Shown: positions 25,681 to 35,826, counted from the first letter of the stretch. The stretch: 64,000 bases of DNA from Lacipirellula parvula (GCF_009177095.1 NZ_AP021861.1:434001-498000); one strand, 5' to 3'. Translations and numbers: made by a program. Notes: generated from the sequence alone by a model not told the origin.

Positions 25681-26475
25681 CTAGCTGCGCTTGCGGCGCG
25701 TGCTCAGCAGCGAAATTCCGGCCAAACCAGCCATGATCGCGCTCGAAGGTTCGGGAGTCGCCGACAGCGACGCGTCATCCAAGCAGTTGTCCGAGGCAGA
25801 CCAGAACGCTACGCCGACCGGCTTGCCGATTTCGGCGGCGCCAGGCTGCACCGTCCAGCTGATGCTGATTTGCTGCCATGCCGCGCGACTCTGTGCGGCC
25901 GTGGAGCCAGGCGTGCGATTGACGAAGTTGTTCTGGTTGAAGCGATCGCCCGCGGGCGAGTAGCGGCCGTAGGTCAACGAGCCTGCTTCCGAGAACGGCT
26001 TGCTGCCGTCGTAGAGATAGAGCCAGACGCGCGAATCCCAACCCGGCCCGGTGACGTTGTCGCCGATGATTGCGGAGTTGTGATCGCCTTGCGCGAAGAT
26101 CGAGAAGGTGTAGGTCTTGCCGGCTTCGAAGACTGCCGACGATTCTTGCGCGCTGTATTGACCGCGGCCATGCATGGCCTGAGTGCCGGTGCGCGGGGCG
26201 CCGCGGAGCGTCGATCCTTCGGCGTAAACAGAGTCGTAGATCCAGTTGCTGGCGTTGAAGCCGCCGTCGAGCGGCCCCGTGCCATCGGGGTTGCCGACCC
26301 AGCCGCTCGTGGGGCGGTAGACGTTGGCATAAGCGTAGCCGCCGCTGGGGAGGACGTACGCTTCGAAGCTGGGATCGCTCAGCGGCAGGTTGCCGGCCTG
26401 CACGAACGACGGCGTCCAGCAGCCGGCTGCCATCAGCGTGGCGGCCACGGCGCGTTTCCAATTCATCACTTTCAT
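25681..26475 (-). CDS. PEP-CTERM sorting-domain protein (paralogue A)
   Basis: A 264-residue exported protein. The signal peptide (MNWKRAVAATLMAAGCWTPS) ends near FVQA. The body holds PLSDPSFEAYVLPSGGYAYA, TGTQAMHGRG and AGKTYTFSIFAQGD, also found in the genes at 27087 and 28284. The tail is TPEPSSAIMAGLAGIS, with a short helix and RRKRS. It should be exported by Sec and anchored or processed by an exosortase-type system. The body resembles a jelly-roll carbohydrate-binding fold only loosely. AGGAG precedes the ATG. It is divergent from 27087. Confidence 0.9.
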   Translation of the reverse strand: MKVMNWKRAVAATLMAAGCWTPSFVQAGNLPLSDPSFEAYVLPSGGYAYANVYRPTSGWVGNPDGTGPLDGGFNASNWIYDSVYAEGSTLRGAPRTGTQAMHGRGQYSAQESSAVFEAGKTYTFSIFAQGDHNSAIIGDNVTGPGWDSRVWLYLYDGSKPFSEAGSLTYGRYSPAGDRFNQNNFVNRTPGSTAAQSRAAWQQISISWTVQPGAAEIGKPVGVAFWSASDNCLDDASLSATPEPSSAIMAGLAGISLLSTRRKRS

Positions 26476-27086
26476 GAGACAACTCCTAGGTGAAATGTCG
26501 GCGTTGGCACGAGTGCCGCCTGCGGCGCGGTGGGCGCCTGAGACGCCGGTGCGTCATTGGCTGACGCGAAGAAGAGGGGACCGATTCGCTCCCTGCTCGC
26601 CGATTCCAGCGCCGTGCGGGTGTGGGCTGCGGCAACAGGCAAGTGGAAGCTCAAGTACTTTACTTACTATCTTGCTTCCCTTCCCAGGAGTCTTCCATAG
26701 AATTCCACCAAACTTCCGGCGAATTCCTCGGCGGTGGTTTTGGCGCTAGCGTGGACGGCCGAAAACGCCCTGTGAAAAATCACAGTTTTTTTGCGGTCAA
26801 GAACAGGGACGATTCGGCAAGTCGTAAGTAAAATGACCAGTAGGCTTGGCGGCCTTTTCAACTGCTCAGCGGCGTTGCGTGCTGAATTCCCGTGATTTTC
26901 AGGCATTCGCAACAATTCGGCGGCACTCTCCCGACGCGTGATCTTTTCGAAACGACCGCAAGTTCGCTTTCCTTCGACTGCTAATCAGCTCCCTCCTCCT
27001 GTTCCTCGCAGGCGGCTCACTTCCCGAATCTGATCTTCGCAAAAAATTTAGGAACCAGTGAAAGTACTTTAACTGGGGTCGCATCT
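26476..27086. promoter_or_regulatory. 611-base divergent control region between paralogous PEP-CTERM genes
   Basis: No gene. The region is AT-richer than its surroundings. An identical AAGTACTTTA stretch, containing the palindrome AAGTACTT, occurs near 26654 and near 27062, the latter only about 17 bases before the ATG at 27087. It must contain promoters for both directions. The motif is an observation, not a known site. Confidence 0.45.
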
Positions 27087-28214
27087 ATGAAACTCTCCCA
27101 ATGGTACAAGGTTCTCGGCGCCTCGTTGGTCGCATGCGGCATGCTCGCTCCGGAGCACGCGCAAGCGATCAACATTCCCCTGGCAGATCCCAGCTTTGAG
27201 GCCTATGTCCTCACCACGCCTGGGGCCGGCGGCTACGCCTACTCCAACAAGTACGCCTCCACGAGCGCGTGGATTGGTCGTCCAGGGGCCGGCAACTATC
27301 AGAACGCCGGACCGCAAGGCAGCAACTGGATCTACAGCGCCAGTTATGCCGAGGCGGGCGCGGTGACCAAACGCCCTGCCCCGCGCACAGGCACTCAGGC
27401 CATGCATGGCCGCGGCCTGATGAGCGGCCAGAAGTTGGCGACGACGTTTGAAGCTGGCGCCACCTACACCTTCTCCGTCTACGCTCAAGGCGATAACGAC
27501 TCGCAATTGCTTGGCCCTCCCTACGGCTGGCAATCGCGTATCTTTCTCCACATCTACGACGCTTCGCTCTATGGCAACGACCTCGGACCGAACGGCGAAG
27601 ACTACGAAGTCACCGGCGAGAACTCGCTGACGTACAACGAAGAAGAATACAACCCGATCTCGCCCAGCTTCACCTACTTCCCGCACGATCGCTTCGCGCC
27701 GTCGGAGCCGATTCCGCCGGATGGCGCGCAAACTCACCCGGGCAACTTCGTCAATCGTCCCAACGGCGCGACGGCCGCTCAGAGCCAGGCCGCTTGGCAG
27801 AAGATTAGCGTCAGCCATCTCGTGTTGCCTGGTTCGCCGGAGGTCGGCAAGCCGATCGGCGTCGCGTTCCAAGCATTTTTGGACGGGGCCGTCGACGACG
27901 CCGCGCTGACGAAAGTCGACCCGGGCGATTTGAACGGCGATTTCGTGCTCAACTCGCTCGATTGGAACATTCTGCGTACCAATCAATTGGCCGACCTGTC
28001 GTCGATGCCCGTTTCGCAGTCTTACTTCTTGGGCGATCTCAACGGCGACGGGCAGAACAATCACGCCGACTTCTTGATCTTCAAGACGTCGTACGACGCG
28101 TCGAATGGGGCCGGGGCGTTTGTCGCGATGGTGGCGGCCGTTCCAGAACCTTCGGCGGCGCTGCTAGCCGCATTGGCGGGCGTCGGCCTGCTGGTTCGCC
28201 GTCGCAACAAATAA
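27087..28214 (+). CDS. PEP-CTERM protein with dockerin-like calcium repeats (paralogue B)
   Basis: A 375-residue exported protein with a signal peptide ending near PEHAQA. The body parallels 25681 (PLADPSFEAYVL, TGTQAMHGRG, EAGATYTFSVYAQGD). It then has two dockerin-like motifs, GDLNGDFVLNSLDWNILR and GDLNGDGQNNHADFLIFK, before the tail VPEPSAALLAALAGVG and RRRNK. The dockerin repeats likely bind calcium. Dockerin followed by PEP-CTERM is common in planctomycetes. No cohesin partner was seen here. Confidence 0.9.
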   Translation: MKLSQWYKVLGASLVACGMLAPEHAQAINIPLADPSFEAYVLTTPGAGGYAYSNKYASTSAWIGRPGAGNYQNAGPQGSNWIYSASYAEAGAVTKRPAPRTGTQAMHGRGLMSGQKLATTFEAGATYTFSVYAQGDNDSQLLGPPYGWQSRIFLHIYDASLYGNDLGPNGEDYEVTGENSLTYNEEEYNPISPSFTYFPHDRFAPSEPIPPDGAQTHPGNFVNRPNGATAAQSQAAWQKISVSHLVLPGSPEVGKPIGVAFQAFLDGAVDDAALTKVDPGDLNGDFVLNSLDWNILRTNQLADLSSMPVSQSYFLGDLNGDGQNNHADFLIFKTSYDASNGAGAFVAMVAAVPEPSAALLAALAGVGLLVRRRNK

Positions 28215-28283
28215 CTCATCCGCCAACGCCGCCTCGTCATTCCTGGCTTCACCTCAAAACAGACCTCGTGCTGAGTCGCTTCG

Positions 28284-29639
28284 ATGAAAATAACCAACTG
28301 GCGTAGAACTGTGGGCGTTTCCCTGGTGGCCGCGGGGCTGTGGGCTCCTTCGCAGGCTCAGGCCGTGGACATTCCGCTCGGCGATCCGAGCTTCGAGGCG
28401 TTCGTCGTGCCGCAGTCGGGTCCGGCGGCGCACTATGCGTATTCCGATCTCTATCGCCCCACGAGCGCGTGGATCGACGACCTCGACATGACGGAGCAGG
28501 ACGACGGCGAGGGGAACTGGATGTACGATTCGACCTACGCTGAAACTGGCACGTTGCGCGGCGCCCCGCGGACGGGCAATCAGGCGATGCATGGTCGTTT
28601 CAGCTACAACATGCAGAAGGTGGCCAACGTCTTCGAGGCGGGCAAGACCTACACCTTCTCGATCTACGCTCAGGGGCACTCCGATACGAACGAAACGTTC
28701 GACGAGGCCCGTTCGTTCCTCTACTTGTTCAACGGCTCGCAACCGTTCGCCGAAGAGACTTCGCTGACGTTTAAGAAGTTCAGCACGACGACTGGCGACT
28801 ACTCCATTCGCCCCGTCGGTTCCACGGCGGCGTTGAGCAAAGCCCTGTGGCAGAAGATCAGCATCAGCCACACCGTTTACTCCGACAGCCCGGAACTCGG
28901 GCAACCGATCGGCGTTGGCTTCTACGGCGGGGCCGACGTGACGTTCGACGACGCTTCTCTGTCGGCCGACGTGACGATCCTGACGCTGGAAGTGAACACT
29001 ACCAACGGCACGACGCGGATCGTCAATCAAACGGGCCAGCCGGTCTCGCTCGATTACTACCAGATCACGAGCGCCTCCGACTCGCTGAACAAGGCGGCTT
29101 GGAACAGTCTGCAAACGCAAAACCTCGCTGGCTTCCCCGCCGGCAACGGCACGGGCAACGGTTGGGAAAAGGCGGGCGCCGCCGATGACGGAGCGATCGG
29201 CGAATCGTTCCTCACCGGCAACAGCCAACTCGCCGCGGCTGGCACGTTGAACCTGGGCGCCGCCTTCTCGGTCGGCGATCCGCAAGATCTGAACTTCCAG
29301 TACGCTCAAGCGACCAATAGCCGCACCGCCGATTTCAACGGCAACGGCGTCGTCGACGGCAGCGACTTCCTCGCCTGGCAACGGGGTAACGGAACCGTGG
29401 GCGCCGGCGCCACGAAGGCGAGCGGCAATGCCAACACCGATCAGCTCATCAATGCCGCCGACCTGGCCATTTGGAAGAACGAGTTCGGCAACTCGGCGAT
29501 TCCGAAGACGCCTGGCCAGTTGGTCCGAGGGAACGTACGGTACGTCACCTCGTTCGCCGTCGCCGCCGTCCCCGAACCATCGTCGATCGCGCTCATCGGA
29601 TTGGGCGTGGCCGGATTCGCGCTGAAGCGCCGTCGATAA
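28284..29639 (+). CDS. PEP-CTERM protein with dockerin-like repeats (paralogue C)
   Basis: A 451-residue exported protein and tandem paralogue of 27087, 69 bases downstream. The signal peptide ends at SQAQA. The N-terminal body repeats PLGDPSFEAFVV, TGNQAMHGRF and EAGKTYTFSIYAQGH. A second domain (about residues 225-345, TLEVNTTNGTTRIVNQTGQP) is absent from the other two paralogues. Dockerin-like ADFNGNGVVDGSDFLAWQRG and NTDQLINAADLAIWKNEFGN follow, then VPEPSSIALIGLGVAGFALK. Confidence 0.9.
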   Translation: MKITNWRRTVGVSLVAAGLWAPSQAQAVDIPLGDPSFEAFVVPQSGPAAHYAYSDLYRPTSAWIDDLDMTEQDDGEGNWMYDSTYAETGTLRGAPRTGNQAMHGRFSYNMQKVANVFEAGKTYTFSIYAQGHSDTNETFDEARSFLYLFNGSQPFAEETSLTFKKFSTTTGDYSIRPVGSTAALSKALWQKISISHTVYSDSPELGQPIGVGFYGGADVTFDDASLSADVTILTLEVNTTNGTTRIVNQTGQPVSLDYYQITSASDSLNKAAWNSLQTQNLAGFPAGNGTGNGWEKAGAADDGAIGESFLTGNSQLAAAGTLNLGAAFSVGDPQDLNFQYAQATNSRTADFNGNGVVDGSDFLAWQRGNGTVGAGATKASGNANTDQLINAADLAIWKNEFGNSAIPKTPGQLVRGNVRYVTSFAVAAVPEPSSIALIGLGVAGFALKRRR

Positions 29640-29730
29640 CAGAGCAACGAGGTAGCGGGGCGAAGCGAACGAAGAGCGCAGAGAACAGATTCGCGGATTT
29701 AGAGAACAGGCAGAGTTGAGGAACGGAACC

Positions 29731-30810
29731 ATGAGCAGGTGCGCATCAGTCCGAAAGCGAGGCCAGCGACGATTGCACGTCGCCGCTGGTTTCACGCTCG
29801 TTGAATTGCTAGTGGTGATCGCCATTATCGGCGTCCTGGTCGCGTTGCTGCTGCCGGCGGTGCAGGCCGCCCGCGAGGCGGCGCGGCGGTCGACATGTCA
29901 GAACAACCTCAAGCAGATTGGCCTCGGGCTGCAGATGCACCACGACGCCAAAGGCTACTTCCCCACGGGGGCGGCGAGCGGCGAAGGATCGATGTGGTCG
30001 TACGGCCTGCTGCCATTCCTCGAGCAAAGCGGCGCCGTCAGCATGTCGAAGGTCGGCGAAGGCGCCGCCGGCAACTTCAACTGGGCCAACTCCGGTCCCT
30101 ACGATTCCACGACGATCGCGAACGACCCGGCGTCGCGCAATCTCCTGCTTTGCGAGATGCCGTTCCAAGTTTTCCGCTGCCCCTCGGCTGGCTTGCCTGA
30201 AAATCAGGCCGACGTCTCGACGCAGAACTGGATGGTGATGAAGCGGTCGCCAGCGTCGTATATCGGCAGCGCGACCGGATTTTTGCTCGACCAGAATGTC
30301 ACCACGCCCAGCATGAACAGCGTTTACATGAGCGAGCTCGACGGCGTCCTCTTCGCGCTGAGCAAGATCTCGATCAAGCATGTGCTCGACGGAACGTCCA
30401 ATACGATGATCGTCGGCGAAGCCGTGCACGACGCCGACGGTCAAGCGGCCATCACCAGAAGGGAAATGGATGTCGGCAGCAGGAAAGATCACTGGGTGAT
30501 CGGCAGCGACGACATCGACGGCACCGGCGGCGCCACTGCCGCCCGCGATCTCTCGGAGTGTCTCGGCTCGACGGCCGTCCCGCCGAACTTTCAACGCGGG
30601 TTGCTCAATACCGAGGTCTGCGCCGGCGGCAACGCGTCGAGCGCGGACTGCCAGAAGTTTCAGTTGACGTTCGGCAGCACCCACCCGGGGATGACGCAAA
30701 TCGCCCATTGCGACGGTTCTGCCGCCGTGGTGACTGACGACGTCGACCCCATCGTCTGGCGCGATCTCGCGACGCGCGACTCTCAAACGGCACTTCCCAC
30801 CACCCCGTAG
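29731..30810 (+). CDS. DUF1559 domain type II pseudopilin-like protein
   Basis: The start is the ATG at 29731 with GAGG nine bases upstream; an ORF start 15 bases earlier is less likely. About 359 residues. The prepilin N-terminus is [19 protein letters not shown], then [20 protein letters not shown], then the DUF1559 body with [17 protein letters not shown] near the end. These are abundant planctomycete pseudopilin-like secreted proteins of unknown function, cleaved by prepilin peptidase (inference from the family). It is followed after 6 bases by the TPR lipoprotein, probably in one operon. Confidence 0.92.
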   Translation: MSRCASVRKRGQRRLHVAAGFTLVELLVVIAIIGVLVALLLPAVQAAREAARRSTCQNNLKQIGLGLQMHHDAKGYFPTGAASGEGSMWSYGLLPFLEQSGAVSMSKVGEGAAGNFNWANSGPYDSTTIANDPASRNLLLCEMPFQVFRCPSAGLPENQADVSTQNWMVMKRSPASYIGSATGFLLDQNVTTPSMNSVYMSELDGVLFALSKISIKHVLDGTSNTMIVGEAVHDADGQAAITRREMDVGSRKDHWVIGSDDIDGTGGATAARDLSECLGSTAVPPNFQRGLLNTEVCAGGNASSADCQKFQLTFGSTHPGMTQIAHCDGSAAVVTDDVDPIVWRDLATRDSQTALPTTP

Positions 30811-30816
30811 AAACTG

Positions 30817-31230
30817 ATGATTCGTTTGTCTTGCACGGCTCCGCGCTTGCCGCGTTTCTCCACGCGAAGCCTGGCGTTAATCGCGGCGCTGCTCGCGTGC
30901 GTTGGGTGCGGCGGCGAGCAAGCTCCTGTCTCCAATGCCAACCAGCTGTACATCGACGCCCAAGCGCAGCTGACCGCCGGCAATCGCGAGGAGGCGATCA
31001 AGCTGCTGACCGCGTCGATCGACGCGGAGCCGATGACGTGGTCGCTGTTTGAACGGGCGAAACTGCACGAACAACTCGGCAACGACCAGGCGGCCCTCGA
31101 CGATTGCAAGGCTGCGCTCGCGATCGAACCGGGCGATCGCGACCTGGAGTGGCTGCAGAGTGAACTGAAGAAGCCGAAAGCCCAACGCTTCAAGGGGAGC
31201 TTCGCGAAGCCCCCCAGCCACAATCGTTGA
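30817..31230 (+). CDS. TPR-repeat lipoprotein
   Basis: A 137-residue protein. The signal peptide has the lipobox-like LLACVGC near residue 30. About two TPR units follow (ANQLYIDAQAQLTAGNREEA and SLFERAKLHEQLGNDQAA). It is likely an outer-membrane or periplasmic lipoprotein in an operon with the DUF1559 gene. Confidence 0.75.
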   Translation: MIRLSCTAPRLPRFSTRSLALIAALLACVGCGGEQAPVSNANQLYIDAQAQLTAGNREEAIKLLTASIDAEPMTWSLFERAKLHEQLGNDQAALDDCKAALAIEPGDRDLEWLQSELKKPKAQRFKGSFAKPPSHNR

Positions 31231-31269
31231 GCGGGCGTCGAACGACGCTTGCCGCGTTGCTGCTTCGCT

Positions 31270-32775
31270 CTATCCCAGGAACAACCGGTACGCGCGGTTG
31301 TTCGTTTCATCGACGTACGGATAGCCGAGCCCGTCGATGAATGCTTGAAACGCGTGCGCATCGCCGTCGGGAACCTGGATGCCGACCAGGATTCGCCCGT
31401 AGTCGGCGCCTTGGTTGCGATAGTGGAACAGCGTGATGTTCCAGTTCGGGTGCATGCTTGTTAGAAACCGCATCAGCGCGCCGGGGCGCTCTGGGAATTG
31501 GAAGCGATAGAGCCGTTCGTTCGCGGCCAGTTCGCTGCGGCCGCCGACCATGTACCGGAGGTGCTCCTTTGCGAGGTCGTCGTCCACCAGATCGATCGCG
31601 CTGAATCGCTCCGCTTCGAGCGACTTTCGAATCGACTCGGCGTCGGCACGGCTCGCCGTCGTCACGCCGACGAGCACGTGGGCGTCACGCTCTTCGGAGA
31701 TGCGGTAGCTGAATTCGGTGACGTTGCGATCGCCGACCGCTTGGCAGAGGCGTTTGAAACTGCCGCGCTCTTCAGGAATGCTCACGGCGAACAGGGCCTC
31801 ACGCTCTTCGCCCGTTTCGGCGCGCTCGGCGATGAACCGCAGGCGATCGAAGTTGAGATTCGCCCCGCAGGTGACGGCGACGAGCGTTTTGTCTTGCAGG
31901 CCATGCTGCGCAGCGTAGCTCTTCAGTCCCGCGATTCCCATGGCGCCGGCCGGCTCAAGCACGCGACGGGTATCTTCGAAGGCGTCTTTGATTGCCGCGC
32001 AAACGGCGTCGGTGTCGACGACGACGAAGTCGTCGACCAGTTCGCGCGTGAGGCGAAAGGTTTCTTCGCCGACGAGTTTGACCGCCGTACCGTCGCTGAA
32101 CAGGCCGACGTCGGCGAGTTCCACCCGCTGGCCCGCTCGCACCGAGCGGAGCATCGCATCGGAGTCGGCCATTTGCACGCCGATGATTTTGATTTCGGGC
32201 CGCACCGCTTTGATGTAAGCCGCGACGCCCGAGATGAGTCCGCCGCCGCCGACGGCGACGAACACCGCGTGGATTTCTCCCTGCCGTTGCCGCAAGATTT
32301 CCATGCCGATCGTCCCCTGCCCCGCGATGACGTCGGGATCGTCGAAGGGGTGAACAAACACGTAGCCGTGCGCGTCACCGAGCTCGCGGGCCTTCGCGTA
32401 GGCGTCGCTGTAGCTGTCGCCGTGGAGGACGACCTTGCCGCCGAGCGCGGCGACGGCGTCGCGTTTGAGCTTCGGCGTCGTCACCGGCATGACGATCGTC
32501 GCTTCGCAACCGAGCGTCGCGGCGCTGAGCGCGACCCCTTGGGCATGGTTGCCGGCCGACGCACAGATGACGCCGCGGGCCAACTCTTCCGCCGACAGCC
32601 GGGCCATTTTGTTGTAGGCGCCGCGGAGCTTGAAGCTGTAGATCGGCTGCGTTTCTTCACGCTTCAGCCAGACGCGATTGCCGATCCGCTCGGAGAGTTT
32701 GCGCGCGAGTTGGAGCGGTGTCTCCTTGGCGACGTCGTAGACGCGGGCGTTGAGGATGCGTTTCAGATAGTCCAT
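31270..32775 (-). CDS. ilvA: Threonine ammonia-lyase, biosynthetic
   Basis: A 501-residue PLP enzyme that deaminates L-threonine to 2-oxobutanoate, the first step of isoleucine synthesis. The PLP lysine is in SFKLRGAYNK near residue 50. The phosphate-binding glycine loop is VAVGGGGLISG. SAGNHAQGVAL is the substrate loop. Two C-terminal ACT-like regulatory domains (ALFAVSIPEERGSFKRLCQ and LYRFQFPERPGALMRFL) indicate the allosteric biosynthetic form. Length matches IlvA (about 510). It is leftward and stands alone. Confidence 0.95.
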   Translation of the reverse strand: MDYLKRILNARVYDVAKETPLQLARKLSERIGNRVWLKREETQPIYSFKLRGAYNKMARLSAEELARGVICASAGNHAQGVALSAATLGCEATIVMPVTTPKLKRDAVAALGGKVVLHGDSYSDAYAKARELGDAHGYVFVHPFDDPDVIAGQGTIGMEILRQRQGEIHAVFVAVGGGGLISGVAAYIKAVRPEIKIIGVQMADSDAMLRSVRAGQRVELADVGLFSDGTAVKLVGEETFRLTRELVDDFVVVDTDAVCAAIKDAFEDTRRVLEPAGAMGIAGLKSYAAQHGLQDKTLVAVTCGANLNFDRLRFIAERAETGEEREALFAVSIPEERGSFKRLCQAVGDRNVTEFSYRISEERDAHVLVGVTTASRADAESIRKSLEAERFSAIDLVDDDLAKEHLRYMVGGRSELAANERLYRFQFPERPGALMRFLTSMHPNWNITLFHYRNQGADYGRILVGIQVPDGDAHAFQAFIDGLGYPYVDETNNRAYRLFLG

Positions 32776-32986
32776 CGGGCAGGGCGTGATTGCGGTGTGG
32801 CTGCGGCTGGAGAGACTAGTTTAGCATGATCGCCGCCGGCTGGTGGCGAATGTATCGACACCAAGCGTCGCGCCGTGCGACGCCTGGGCTGTCGATGGCG
32901 AGTCGACTATTCTCAAGGTGTTCTGGCTTCGCCTGCGCCAACGGCGTTGCGGTGGCGCTTGGCATTCCGTTCTCGCTGCAATTTCC

Positions 32987-35797
32987 ATGTCTTACTCCGC
33001 GATTCCGATCCTGTTGCGCGCCAGCGTCGCCGCCCATCGCGGGCGGATCATCGCCGCGAGTCTGGCGATCGGCCTCGCCGGCAGCGTGCTGCTGGCGGCG
33101 TTGGTGGGACGCGAAGCGATGCGGCAGCAGGCGCCGCGGGCCGCTGAGTCGCTTCTTAGCGACGTTGAACTCCACCTCGCCGCGACCGATACAATCTCGC
33201 CGTTCATCGACGAGTCGCTCGTCGCCGAGCTGCGCGACGACCCGCGCGTCGCAGGCGTCGAAACCGCCGTCTCGGTGCGGGCCGTCGACATGCCGGGGAC
33301 TGAGGCGGGCGAACTCGACGTGCCGACGTTCTACAGTCTCGATGACGGCGGCATGGGGGGCTGGATCCCCGGCCGGCGCGACAGCTATCTCGCCTGGGAC
33401 GACGACGGGCCGCGCGGCAAATTGCTCGAAGGCCGCTGGCCCGACCCCGATGCGGTTGATGTGATTGAGGTTGTCTCCCCCGCGATCTGGCGGCAGAAGA
33501 TTGGCGCTTGGCGCCGGCTCGAGAGCGATACCGGCGTCCATGTCGCCCGCATCGTCGGCGCCTGCGAAGGCGACATGGGACATGTCGCGACGACGCAAGG
33601 CTTGCGGTTCATGGCGCGGCAAATCAGTAAAGCTGCTGCCGAACGCCTCGCTGGTCACCCGCTCGCGCCTTCCGATGTGCGAGTGACGCTCCGCAAAGCC
33701 GACGATCGTCAGGCGTTCATCGACGATTGGTCGGAGCGCGTCGCGGCGCTTCCGGGTCACGTTGAAATTTGGGACGTCGAAACAATCCGCCAGGCGGGGC
33801 TCGACAATCCCACGATCGAATCCGCCCGCTTGGCGGTGATGAGCGCTGTGATGCTTGCCGCTGCGTGCGTCGTGTGCATCGCGCTCGGCGTGCAAGGCAA
33901 CGGCGTTCGCGAACGTGCCGCACAACTGACGCTGCTGCGCTCGATCGGCGCGAGTCGTGGCACGTTGCTCGCCGCGGTGCTTGCGGAGGGGGCGCTCCTG
34001 GCCGCCGCCGGCTTGGCCGCTGCCGTCGCGCTCTCGTGGGCGATGATGACCGGCGTCGGTATGTTGCTGCCGTTCTTGAAGCCGCCTGCCGGGCCCGACG
34101 CGATGAGCGTCACGATCACTGGCGCCGTGATTTTGTTCGGCGTGCTGGCCGGCAGCGCGCTCCCCGCGTTTGTCGCCGCGCGGACCCGGCCCGAAGAGAT
34201 GGCGGCCTTCAGCGGCGATGCCGAGCGGGCGGCCAGGTTCGCCAAGTGGGCCGCAGCATTGGGGGCGATTGTCGCCGTCGCTGCCGTCAGCGTCGTCCTA
34301 CTTATCCCGGCGAGTTCGCTCGTGCGGGCGCAGTTCGCTGCGTGGGTCGGCGTGCCGGTGGTCACCCTCGCCGCGATCTGCCTGACGCCGCTCGCGATTC
34401 GCGTCGTCGAGCGTTTGTTCGTGCGGCCGGTCGCGTGGCTCACGTGGACCAACCCGCTCGTGCTCGCCGACCAACTCGCCGCCGATGGCGCCCGCAGCGC
34501 CGGTTCGGTCGTCGCGATGGCAGTCGGCCTCGGCGGCTTCTTCTGGATCCTCTGCTGGGGCGCCTCGATGATCGGGGCGTTCGTCATCGATCGCGAAATT
34601 CCGCGGTGGCTGGCGTCGATCCATCCCTACGGACTCACCGAGGTTGAAACGAAGCAAGCTCTTGCCGCGCCGCTGCTAAAGGACTTTCAGCCGCTGACGC
34701 TCGTCGATACGCGACTCGCCGGCAACGACCAGGCGCCGACGCTCGTGATGGGCGTCGATGCGTCGCTCGCGTTCGGCCAGGCGCCGACCGCCCTCCCCTT
34801 CGAGTTCATTGCCGGCGATCGCGCGCAAGCGATCGAAGAAGTTGCGAAGGGCAAGGCTTGCCTCATTAGCGATTGGTACGCATCGAGCGCCGGCATCAAG
34901 CCGGGCGACGAGGTCGCCGTCGCCGTCCCCGGCGGCGATGGCCGTGTGGAGCGGAAGTACAAGGTTGCCGCCGTCGTCGAACTCCGTGGCTGGCGGATGG
35001 CGACGAAGCTCCACAAAGTTCGCCTTCGCGGCGAGAAGCATCGCGTGATGGTCGTCCTCTCGGCCGACACGGTGCGGCATGATTTTCCCGTCGCTTACGC
35101 CAACTTCTTGCTCGGCGGGGCGCTGGTGAACGATGCCGGCGAGCCGAACCTCTTTCGCGGCGATCTGCCGCGTGAGGAAGCCTACGACGCGTCGAACCGC
35201 GAGCGCGAAGCGCTCGAAGCGGCCCTCGCCGCCGCGGTTGATTTGCAGCAGCCGATCGAATTTCAACCCGACGGCGGCCCGGCCGTGGTCGCCAAGCGGC
35301 GGATCGCGCAGGTCGACGATCTCGATCGCACACGCTTCGAGCTTATCGGCGATTGGGGGGGCGGCGCCGTCAAGCGGATGGCAGTGGCGCCGCTGCTCGC
35401 GCTCGCCCTCAGTCTATTTACGGTGAGCGGCACGCTGGTCGTCTCGCTGCGAGCGCGCTCGCGCGAACTCGGCGTGCTGCGGAGTTGCGGCCTCACGCGG
35501 ATGGGGCTGGCACGGCTCGCCCTCGCCGAGAGTTTGCTGCTAGGGCTGGCGGCGATTCCCGTCGCGGCGTTCGTCGGCGCCGGCGGCGCGTGGCTGATGC
35601 TCGAGGTCGCCAACGTCGTCGGTTACCGGCTCGATTTCTCCGGCATCAACGCGGAACTGACGATTCCTTGGGTATGGCTCTGGCCGGGCGCCTTGCTCAC
35701 GCTCGTCATCTGCGGCATCGCGGCGCTGCTTGCCGCCTGGCGCGTCAGTCGCACGCCGCCTGCCACGCTCATGTCGGGCGCCGCCAACCTTCGCTGA
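32987..35797 (+). CDS. ABC transporter permease, FtsX/MacB type, duplicated domain
   Basis: The start is taken as ATG 32987 (MSYSAIPILLRASVAAHRGR), as the open frame upstream has no signal; 936 residues. A first membrane helix precedes a large periplasmic-type domain. A block of several helices follows (about residues 280-520: AVMSAVMLAAACVVCIALGV and AALGAIVAVAAVSVVLLIPA), then a second soluble domain. The last three helices are LALALSLFTVSGTLVVSL, LLLGLAAIPVAAFVGAG and GALLTLVICGIAALLAA. That matches the duplicated FtsX permeases of LolE/devC type. It is transcribed with the ATPase 29 bases downstream. The substrate is unknown (lipoprotein or lipid release is one possibility). Confidence 0.88.
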   Translation: MSYSAIPILLRASVAAHRGRIIAASLAIGLAGSVLLAALVGREAMRQQAPRAAESLLSDVELHLAATDTISPFIDESLVAELRDDPRVAGVETAVSVRAVDMPGTEAGELDVPTFYSLDDGGMGGWIPGRRDSYLAWDDDGPRGKLLEGRWPDPDAVDVIEVVSPAIWRQKIGAWRRLESDTGVHVARIVGACEGDMGHVATTQGLRFMARQISKAAAERLAGHPLAPSDVRVTLRKADDRQAFIDDWSERVAALPGHVEIWDVETIRQAGLDNPTIESARLAVMSAVMLAAACVVCIALGVQGNGVRERAAQLTLLRSIGASRGTLLAAVLAEGALLAAAGLAAAVALSWAMMTGVGMLLPFLKPPAGPDAMSVTITGAVILFGVLAGSALPAFVAARTRPEEMAAFSGDAERAARFAKWAAALGAIVAVAAVSVVLLIPASSLVRAQFAAWVGVPVVTLAAICLTPLAIRVVERLFVRPVAWLTWTNPLVLADQLAADGARSAGSVVAMAVGLGGFFWILCWGASMIGAFVIDREIPRWLASIHPYGLTEVETKQALAAPLLKDFQPLTLVDTRLAGNDQAPTLVMGVDASLAFGQAPTALPFEFIAGDRAQAIEEVAKGKACLISDWYASSAGIKPGDEVAVAVPGGDGRVERKYKVAAVVELRGWRMATKLHKVRLRGEKHRVMVVLSADTVRHDFPVAYANFLLGGALVNDAGEPNLFRGDLPREEAYDASNREREALEAALAAAVDLQQPIEFQPDGGPAVVAKRRIAQVDDLDRTRFELIGDWGGGAVKRMAVAPLLALALSLFTVSGTLVVSLRARSRELGVLRSCGLTRMGLARLALAESLLLGLAAIPVAAFVGAGGAWLMLEVANVVGYRLDFSGINAELTIPWVWLWPGALLTLVICGIAALLAAWRVSRTPPATLMSGAANLR

Positions 35798-35826
35798 ACA
35801 TTCGCTCTGAACTTGCTCAACGCTCC

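Noticed and set aside
32843-32986. Upstream extension of the FtsX-type permease
   Set aside because: The open frame exists, but the residues before ATG 32987 show no membrane or domain pattern, while MSYSAIPILLRASVAAH begins a natural permease.
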